Shown here in pieces: positions 58,533-64,000 of a DNA stretch of 64,000 nt (the first letter of the stretch is position 1; each line of letters starts with the position of its first letter). The notes beneath the pieces are model-generated. The model saw nothing but the letters and a program-made list of their open reading frames with translations. It had not been told where the DNA came from and did no database searches. The stretch covers positions 143,884-207,883 of the forward strand of contig NZ_JAJIRQ010000002.1 of NCBI RefSeq assembly GCF_025717605.1. Reading direction: 5' to 3'. This stretch comes from Paucibacter sp. TC2R-5. GTDB lineage: Bacteria > Pseudomonadota > Gammaproteobacteria > Burkholderiales > Burkholderiaceae_C. The position numbers and the translations under genes are program-made.

Positions 58533-59408
58533 TCAGAAGACCTTGTTCATCGCCGCCTTCAGCTCGGCCGGCGTGACGGTCCGGCTCGCGCTGGGTGTGC
58601 CGGCGCCGGTCGGCCGCAGTTCCAACAGCACATTGTTGCCCAACTCCGACACACTGAGCACAGAGCCATCGGCCGCGGTGATCGTATCGGCCCGCGCATC
58701 GCTGTAGACGCTGATCTTCAGGGGTTGGGCGAATTTGGCGGTCTTGATCGTCACGGTGGCCGATACCAGCACCTCGCCGAAACCTTGCGGGGTCTGGCGG
58801 TTCTCGACATTGTCAACAAAGGTGACGCTGATCTGCTGACCGTTCTTGCTGGCAATGTAGTCGGCCGTGCGGCTCAGCATGTTTGTGCCGGTGCTGCGCT
58901 CAGCCACCTTGCCGGTGAGGGAGATGGTGTCCAGCGCGGCACCTTCCAAGGGGTTGTGCAGCGACGAAACCCAGTCCTTGTAGCTCAAGTCATAGTCATT
59001 GCCGGCGGCACTGGCGACCTTGGCTGTGCTGACCGTACCCGAGCTGAGCAAATAGTCCTTGCCCACATAGGCATGCTTGCAAGCGCTGGCGCTGAGGCTG
59101 AAGTCACTGCCGGTCTGGCTGTAGTTCACCGAGCCGGTGCTTGAGCAGTTGCTGCTGGCGCTGCCGTTCTGTCCGGTCGAGAACCAAAGCGGCAACAGGC
59201 GGTAGCCATTGGCCACCAATTGGCTCTGCGCGCGCTCGTAGCCGGCAAGTGCCGCTACATCGACCATATTGGCTGCATTGATTTGCGTGGGCGCCGGCGC
59301 CGGTGGATCGACCGGGTCAGAGCCGTCTCCGCAGGCGGTTAAGGCGAGTGTGGCGGCCAGTACGGCGGCACTCAAAGAGAAGGATTTGCTTGTGGCAAGG
59401 GCGTTCAT
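58533..59408 (-). CDS. Lipoprotein of unknown function
   Basis: 291 aa. GGGAG precedes the ATG. Lipoprotein signal with lipobox LTAC near residue 26 and a Pro-rich spacer (DPVDPPAPAPT). The mature part is Ser/Thr-rich with two Cys (SNCSS and SACKHAY) and a repeated beta-strand pattern; no family is recognised. It probably sits in the outer membrane or periplasm. No neighbour hints at its role. Confidence 0.68.
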   Translation of the reverse strand: MNALATSKSFSLSAAVLAATLALTACGDGSDPVDPPAPAPTQINAANMVDVAALAGYERAQSQLVANGYRLLPLWFSTGQNGSASSNCSSTGSVNYSQTGSDFSLSASACKHAYVGKDYLLSSGTVSTAKVASAAGNDYDLSYKDWVSSLHNPLEGAALDTISLTGKVAERSTGTNMLSRTADYIASKNGQQISVTFVDNVENRQTPQGFGEVLVSATVTIKTAKFAQPLKISVYSDARADTITAADGSVLSVSELGNNVLLELRPTGAGTPSASRTVTPAELKAAMNKVF

Positions 59409-59556
59409 ATCGGATTGCTCCCTGGTTGTGTGAACGGAGCGGATTGTGCGAATCCGATCCGTACATCGCCACTGCCATCACCCAAGTAGCAAAATTCGAA
59501 ACCGACGGTAGCTTTTGCCACTACCGCAGGCGAGCCTGACCCCTGGCAAGGCTAGC

Positions 59557-59919
59557 TCAGCGCCCTGCGCGCCGCTTCAGGGCCATCCAAGTCCAGATGG
59601 CACCGGCCAGATCGACCGCGCCAAAGGCCACCAACATCGGCGGAGCAAGGCCCAGCAGCGCAAAATCCAAGAAGGCCAGAAAGACCAAGGCGCGCGTCAA
59701 CACCGAGGCCCGAAAGGCCGACTCGGCTTCTGCCTGGGCGGCAAAAAGGTAGTACACGCCGATATTGAAAACCAAGACACCGACGACCCGAATCCACACC
59801 TCCTCGGTCGGCGGGATGAAAAACAGGCGCAGGAGCAGATTGGGAAAGGCCGTCAAGACCGCCCCCAAACCCAGCAAGTAAAAGCCGAAGACTCGAATCG
59901 AAATCGCTGCTTTGGACAT
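59557..59919 (-). CDS. Small four-helix membrane protein
   Basis: 120 aa, four hydrophobic helices: FGFYLLGLGAVLTAFPNLLL, VVGVLVFNIGVYYLFAA, ALVFLAFLDFALLGL and MLVAFGAVDLAGAIWTWMAL. AGGTG lies before the ATG. It resembles small membrane proteins annotated as hypothetical in related bacteria. No catalytic residue stands out. The GNAT gene lies 88 bases upstream in the same direction. Confidence 0.75.
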   Translation of the reverse strand: MSKAAISIRVFGFYLLGLGAVLTAFPNLLLRLFFIPPTEEVWIRVVGVLVFNIGVYYLFAAQAEAESAFRASVLTRALVFLAFLDFALLGLAPPMLVAFGAVDLAGAIWTWMALKRRAGR

Positions 59920-60006
59920 GAACGCTACACCTGTGAGAAGGACTTGCTCTGCATTCTATTGAGCCACGACTGGCCTGAGCAGGGGTCCAGCTCTCAGTCA
60001 CTCACG

Positions 60007-60528
60007 TTAGGCAGCTCTGAGTGCATAAAGCATCAGCTGCCGCTCGCTGCCGTCCGGATGCGGCATCAGGCGCTCGAACTGCAGGCCGAGCTTTTCCAGC
60101 AGCTTTTGGGAGCGCAGATTGTCCGGCCGCGTGGTGGCCAGCACGCATTTGAGGCCCAGCTCACCCTGCGCATAACGCAATACTTCGGCGGCAGCCTCGT
60201 AGGCAAAGCCCTGGCCGCCATGTTCGGGCAAAAAAGCGAAACCCAGATCGGGACTGTCTAAATAGTCGCGCTGCGAAATGCCGCAGATGCCCAAGCGCTG
60301 TCCTGCCGAGTGCTTGCTTTCGACCATGCAAAAGCCAAAGCCCAAACGGCCATACATCTCGACCGGACCGTTTTCGATATAGGCTTGGGCGTCTGCGAGC
60401 GTACGCACGCCTCTGTCGCCGATAAAACGCAGCCAACTGGGATCATTCAGCAAGCTCAACATAAAGGCCGCGTCTTCGGCGGCCGACATGCGGCGAATGC
60501 GCAGGCGTTCAGTCAGAAGTGTTCTCAT
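60007..60528 (-). CDS. RimJ/RimL-type GNAT acetyltransferase
   Basis: 173 aa from the ATG at 60528; the longer frame to 60654 would add 42 residues with no family character. MRTLLTERLRIRRMSAAEDA is the typical RimJ-like start, LGFAFLPEHGGQGFAYEAAA is the acetyl-CoA loop, and TRPDNLRSQKLLEKLGL is the standard end motif. The family acetylates ribosomal protein N-termini or small amines; the target is unknown here. Confidence 0.87.
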   Translation of the reverse strand: MRTLLTERLRIRRMSAAEDAAFMLSLLNDPSWLRFIGDRGVRTLADAQAYIENGPVEMYGRLGFGFCMVESKHSAGQRLGICGISQRDYLDSPDLGFAFLPEHGGQGFAYEAAAEVLRYAQGELGLKCVLATTRPDNLRSQKLLEKLGLQFERLMPHPDGSERQLMLYALRAA

Positions 60529-60592
60529 GTGCGGCTTGGTGATTTCTGGCGTGTCTAGAAGGCGGCCATTTGAGCTCAAACGCTTGCTACAT

Positions 60593-61657
60593 TCACTGAG
60601 CAATCGACGACTTCTGCTGCGCAATACCCAGCAATAGCCGTTGCTGCGCCTCAATCAGCGCGGGGTTGGGATCATGGCCGGCCAAGGGCACGACGGTGAG
60701 TGATTTTTCGGGGGCCTGGATGCTGTCCACAAAGCCCCGCGTGACGACGAGCGGCGTCAGCAGATCCTGCTCACCTTGGATGAAATGCATGGGGACGCGG
60801 TACTCGGGGCCCAGCGCTGGCAGATCGATCTTGGACAACATGCCGTCACCGGCCAAGCCGACGAACTGCAGGAAAGAATACTCTTCGCCCTCTTCCGTGG
60901 CCGCCTGTGCCTCGGCACTCTGATAGCGAGCCTCGGCCTGCCACCAATCGCGGGGAGCGGGCGCGGAAGTTTTGGATTCGTAAACCTTGATGGCGCGGCG
61001 CAACACGCCGAAAGCGCGCGGGTCGCGGTGTGGCGGCGGGCCGATGGCTTTCAACGCGGCGACCGTGCCAGCATCGCCGGCCGCCTCGGCCAAGGCCAAG
61101 GTCTGCGTGAAGCTCGCCTTGCCATTGGCCTGCGCGCTGACCAATTGCCCCGTGCCCACATAGGCGGCAAACAAGTCGGGCCGGCGCTTGGCCATGTGCA
61201 CGCCCAGCACCGAGCCCCAGGAGCTGCCCATCAGCAAGACCTTGCGCGGGCCGAGTTGCTGCTGCAACTGCTCCGTCAGCTCAATGCCGTCGGCCACCAT
61301 GCGCTCCAGCGTCAGTGATTCTTGCGCCTGCGCGGGGTTCTTGCCAAAGCTGAGCCCGGCGCCGCGCTGATCCCATTGCACCAGGACGAAGTCGCGGCTC
61401 CATGTGCCGTAGATGTTTTTGGCAAAAGGGCTGAGCGGGTTGCCGGGGCCGCCATGCAAAAAGAGCAGCACCGGTTTGCTGCTGTCTTGGCCATGGATAG
61501 TGACCCATTGCTCGATGCCGCCTATGCGCCTAAAGCCCTCTTGGTCGACCGCCGTTGCGGCCTGGGCCGAGCCCACGGCGCTGAAAAATCCGAGCGTCAC
61601 AACAAGGCTAAAGCTCAGAACGCCGATCAAACGGCGGCGGGATTTTGTACGGTTCAT
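60593..61657 (-). CDS. Exported alpha/beta hydrolase (proline iminopeptidase-like)
   Basis: 354 aa with signal peptide about 1-33 (GSAQAA). The oxyanion motif is HGGPG in LLFLHGGPGNPLSPFA, WDQRGAGLSFG is typical of S33 peptidases, and the nucleophile elbow is GSSWGS. The catalytic His is probably in PLAGHDP near the C-terminus. It may cut proline-containing peptides or esters in the periplasm; S33-like hydrolases vary in substrate. AAGG precedes the ATG. Confidence 0.85.
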   Translation of the reverse strand: MNRTKSRRRLIGVLSFSLVVTLGFFSAVGSAQAATAVDQEGFRRIGGIEQWVTIHGQDSSKPVLLFLHGGPGNPLSPFAKNIYGTWSRDFVLVQWDQRGAGLSFGKNPAQAQESLTLERMVADGIELTEQLQQQLGPRKVLLMGSSWGSVLGVHMAKRRPDLFAAYVGTGQLVSAQANGKASFTQTLALAEAAGDAGTVAALKAIGPPPHRDPRAFGVLRRAIKVYESKTSAPAPRDWWQAEARYQSAEAQAATEEGEEYSFLQFVGLAGDGMLSKIDLPALGPEYRVPMHFIQGEQDLLTPLVVTRGFVDSIQAPEKSLTVVPLAGHDPNPALIEAQQRLLLGIAQQKSSIAQ

Positions 61658-61833
61658 AAGGCTGGCCTTGGATTCGCGACAAGGCCAATTCCAACGATTG
61701 GCCAGTGTGGCCGCACTGTAGGCCAGGCGCCCGCCTTACTCAAGCCAACAGGGACAGACTGCAAATCGGTCTGACAGGCCGCACAAAAACCGCAAGGCCC
61801 GAAGTTTGCGGCCCAGCCTCAAGAACAAATCAC

Positions 61834-62385
61834 TTACTTGCGCAGTTGCAGGGACCAAGCCGCGAGTGCGGCCAACTGCGCCTTGACGCCGTCTTTGATC
61901 TTGTCGTCGGTGAGGTTGCCATCGGCATCAAACTGGCCAGCGAAGGCATTGGCGAAAACCTCGGGTTTGTTCAGCGGGTGCACGTCAATGAACACGCAGA
62001 CCTGGCGCAAATGGTATTGCGCCCGCGAGGTGCCCATGCCACCGCCGGCGCCCATGATGGCGGCCGCTTTGCCGCCTAGCAAGGCGTTGTTCGGCGCACG
62101 CGAAGCCCAATCCAATGCATTCTTCAAGGCCGGCGAAATCGAATAGTTGTATTCGGGGCCACCGAAGATAAAAGCATCGGCAGCGCCAAACTGCGCCAGC
62201 AATTGCGTGACGGCCGCCGGCACCTCGGTGATGTCCGCGTTGTAGAAAGGAATTGCCGACAAATCGGCAATCTCAATACTCATGCCCTCGGGCGCATGGG
62301 CTTGCGCAAAGCGCAGCAGCCCTTTGTTCGAAGATTTGGCGCGCAGGCTGCCGCACAGGGCCAGAACTTTGGTGCTTTGAGTCAT
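61834..62385 (-). CDS. NADPH-dependent FMN reductase family protein
   Basis: 183 aa from the ATG at 62385, chosen because TGGAGA precedes it and the fold begins there. Flavodoxin-like: LCGSLRAKSSNKGLLRFA binds FMN phosphate, FGGPEYNYSISPALKNALDW is the signature of the family, and GAGGGMGTSRAQ follows. It reduces FMN, quinones or chromate-like acceptors. It starts 28 bases after the nagB stop in the same direction, so the two genes are probably co-transcribed, though no functional link is obvious. Confidence 0.87.
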   Translation of the reverse strand: MTQSTKVLALCGSLRAKSSNKGLLRFAQAHAPEGMSIEIADLSAIPFYNADITEVPAAVTQLLAQFGAADAFIFGGPEYNYSISPALKNALDWASRAPNNALLGGKAAAIMGAGGGMGTSRAQYHLRQVCVFIDVHPLNKPEVFANAFAGQFDADGNLTDDKIKDGVKAQLAALAAWSLQLRK

Positions 62386-62413
62386 CGAAAATCTCCAGGT
62401 TGCGGAGCGAAGA

Positions 62414-63205
62414 TCAGACCGAATACTTGTTGAGAATTTTTTGGTTCTCGGCTTCGATGTGCTTGAAGAACTCGACGTCCGACAACTTGCTGGCGGCCGC
62501 CTCATCCACAATCACGATCGCATTCTCATGCAATTGCAGCGCCGAGGCCGGGCAGGCTGCAGACAAAGGGCCTTCCACCGTCGCCTTGATCGCCTCGGCC
62601 TTGCTTTCGCCGGTGGCCAGCAGCACGATCTTCTTGGACTCCAGGATGGTGCCAATACCCATGGTCAGCGACAAATGCGGCTGAAATTCATCGGGGCCAA
62701 AAAAACGCGCGTTGTCTTCAATGGTCGCGCGCGTCAAGGTTTTGACGCGGGTGCGCGAGCGCAGCGAGGAGGAAGGCTCATTGAAGCCGATATGGCCGTT
62801 GCGCCCGATGCCCAGCAGTTGAACATCGACGCCGCCCTTGGCGACAATCGCCGCTTCATAGGCGGCACAGGCCTTCAGCGGATTAACGGCGTCGCCGGCC
62901 GGCACGGCTGTGCGGGCCTTGTCGATATCGATATGGTCAAACAGCTGTTGATTCATAAAGTAGCGATAGCTTTGCGGATGGGTGCCGGCCAGGCCCAGAT
63001 ATTCGTCCAGATTGAAGGTGCTGACCTGGCTGAAAGAAACCTTGTTCTCCTTGCGCGCAGCGATCAATTCTTTGTACAGCGCCAGTGGCGTTGAGCCGGT
63101 CGCCAGACCCAAGACAGCATTAGGCTTGGCCGCAATAGTCTTGATGAATATCTGCGCGCCATAAGCAGCCACCTCGGCGGCATTTTTCAAAATCACAACT
63201 TTCAT
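62414..63205 (-). CDS. nagB: Glucosamine-6-phosphate deaminase
   Basis: 263 aa from the ATG at 63205 (AAGGA upstream), converting GlcN-6-P to fructose-6-P and ammonia. Blocks seen: [16 protein letters not shown] (phosphate loop), FNLDEYLGL with the catalytic Asp67, and [17 protein letters not shown] with His138 and Glu143; the residue matching E. coli Asp141 is Asn136, as in other NagB branches. Length matches the family. No nagA, regulator or transporter gene is adjacent. It completes the chitin-to-glycolysis route that the chitinases near the left of the window would start. Confidence 0.93.
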   Translation of the reverse strand: MKVVILKNAAEVAAYGAQIFIKTIAAKPNAVLGLATGSTPLALYKELIAARKENKVSFSQVSTFNLDEYLGLAGTHPQSYRYFMNQQLFDHIDIDKARTAVPAGDAVNPLKACAAYEAAIVAKGGVDVQLLGIGRNGHIGFNEPSSSLRSRTRVKTLTRATIEDNARFFGPDEFQPHLSLTMGIGTILESKKIVLLATGESKAEAIKATVEGPLSAACPASALQLHENAIVIVDEAAASKLSDVEFFKHIEAENQKILNKYSV

Positions 63206-63452
63206 AGCGCGTCCTTGGTAACAAAATTTATGCACGGCACCGTCGCATCGCCAAGCGCGGGCCAGTCTCAGCTGCAGGCGCACAGCGCCATCGCGCGTAA
63301 GTATTGCATGCAGGGCTCGTAACCGTTTTGTACCTTGGCAGGCTTGAGTGCTTGCCGAGGCGCGGGCAAATGCCCTGTGCAGCCATCGACTATGCTGCAG
63401 GCGCTGCTGCTGCCAGAACAAAGGCGTACTGGGTCGGCACTGGAGGATCTAG

Positions 63453-64000
63453 ATGGCTCGTCGGACGTGGGAGAAGCCTGGACTGGGCCTGGCGATAGTC
63501 CTTGCTTGGAGCATCAGCTTTGGCGCCATGAGCGCTGCTCCGCCCTTGAACTTTGTGACCGAGTCTTTCCCGCCCTATACCTATGCCCAAGGCGGCCAAG
63601 CTGCTGGGCCTATGGTGGAAGTCTTACATGAGGTCTGCGCGCAGCTCAAACGCGAGTGTCGGGTCGAGTTGCTGCCTTGGCGGCGGGCGCTGCGATCCGC
63701 CGAGCGCGGCGAGGTCGATGGCATCCTGGCTTTTGTAGATTTGCCGGCGCGGCGCAAGCTCTTCTACATTTCGGCACCTGTGATTGATGCCCGCTATGTG
63801 TTCTTCGCCCGCGCTGGCCAGGAGTTCAATTACCAAGGGCCGAATTCCCTGCGGGGTCATACCGTTGGCGTGTACGGCCCCTCAGGTGCCAGCCTGGTGC
63901 TGGCCGATCTGACCCAGGGACTGGACGTGAAGACGGTCCTGGAGCCCGACAACCCGACCGTGTTGCGCAAACTGCTGGCCGGCCGCTACGGCGAGCAGGG
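63453..64000 (+). CDS. Family 3 extracellular solute-binding protein, 3' end outside window
   Basis: 182 codons visible, open to the right edge. The ATG at 63453 follows GGAGG by eight bases. Signal peptide about 1-28 (FGAMSA). The mature start is LNFVTESFPPYTYAQGG, followed by MVEVLHEVCAQLKRECRVEL, LPWRRALRSAERGEVDGI, FYISAPVIDARYVFFAR and HTVGVYGPSGASL, the two-lobe binding-protein pattern. It is divergent from nagB with about 250 bases between. It is the third orphan protein of this type in the window; transporter genes might lie beyond the edge. Confidence 0.82.
   Translation, partial: MARRTWEKPGLGLAIVLAWSISFGAMSAAPPLNFVTESFPPYTYAQGGQAAGPMVEVLHEVCAQLKRECRVELLPWRRALRSAERGEVDGILAFVDLPARRKLFYISAPVIDARYVFFARAGQEFNYQGPNSLRGHTVGVYGPSGASLVLADLTQGLDVKTVLEPDNPTVLRKLLAGRYGEQ

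Overview
The window is high-GC, densely packed proteobacterial chromosome. It most resembles a chitin-degrading betaproteobacterium of the order Burkholderiales (Roseateles/Paucibacter/Pelomonas-like). The basis is inference from content: CBM5/12 chitinases, a PEP-CTERM protein, a DUF3141-pta-ackA-fabI operon, an ECF sigma factor/Ser-Thr kinase pair, several GGDEF proteins and many lipoproteins. I see no rRNA, convincing tRNA, transposase, phage gene or CRISPR array.

Layout. 1-2147: C-terminal part of a GAF-GGDEF sensor, cut by the window edge. 2148-2896: long intergenic region with a terminator and a 22-bp palindrome. 2897-9670: three secreted chitinases in a row (one GH19, two GH18), each with an N-terminal CBM5/12. 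9651-10331: degenerate GGDEF protein that keeps its I-site. 10458-10728: large cloverleaf-like nested inverted repeat with no convincing gene. 10780-14549: ECF sigma factor, transmembrane Ser/Thr kinase and a small protein. 14599-19471: esterase, DMT exporter, glutathione peroxidase, Crp/Fnr regulator, DUF2332 protein and a secreted protein. 19682-23480: DigH-like glycosidase, AmpG-like permease and a lipoprotein. 23773-27365: aquaporin Z and a TPR-GAF-GGDEF protein. 27800-31000: accessory-looking patch with two solute-binding proteins and a shortened acetyltransferase. 31116-35233: second AmpG-like permease coupled to a penicillin acylase. 35264-39241: MerR regulator, MBL hydrolase, cytochrome, SMR exporter, GNAT and GST. 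39291-41690: autotransporter-like protein with 13 copies of a 72-bp repeat. 41794-49053: mixed small genes, an MFS transporter and a tandem lipoprotein pair. 49321-54571: DUF3141-pta-ackA-fabI operon. 54691-63205: PEP-CTERM protein, thioredoxin-like protein, GGDEF-EAL relic, VOC protein, lipoprotein, hydrolase, FMN reductase and NagB. 63453-64000: solute-binding protein cut by the right edge.

How the genes fit together. The chitinases would release chito-oligosaccharides outside the cell. NagB, about 53 kb away, is the last step that feeds GlcNAc into glycolysis. The two AmpG-like permeases, beside a DigH-like glycosidase and a penicillin acylase, suggest uptake and processing of cell-wall or amide-linked compounds. 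Four GGDEF-type loci (two with catalytic motifs, one degenerate, one relic) point to substantial c-di-GMP signalling. The DUF3141-pta-ackA-fabI operon links acyl-CoA/acyl-phosphate metabolism to a PhaC-like hydrolase fold. The items most worth following up are the cloverleaf element, the repeat-bearing autotransporter, the I-site-only GGDEF protein, and a candidate small RNA at 43788-43893.
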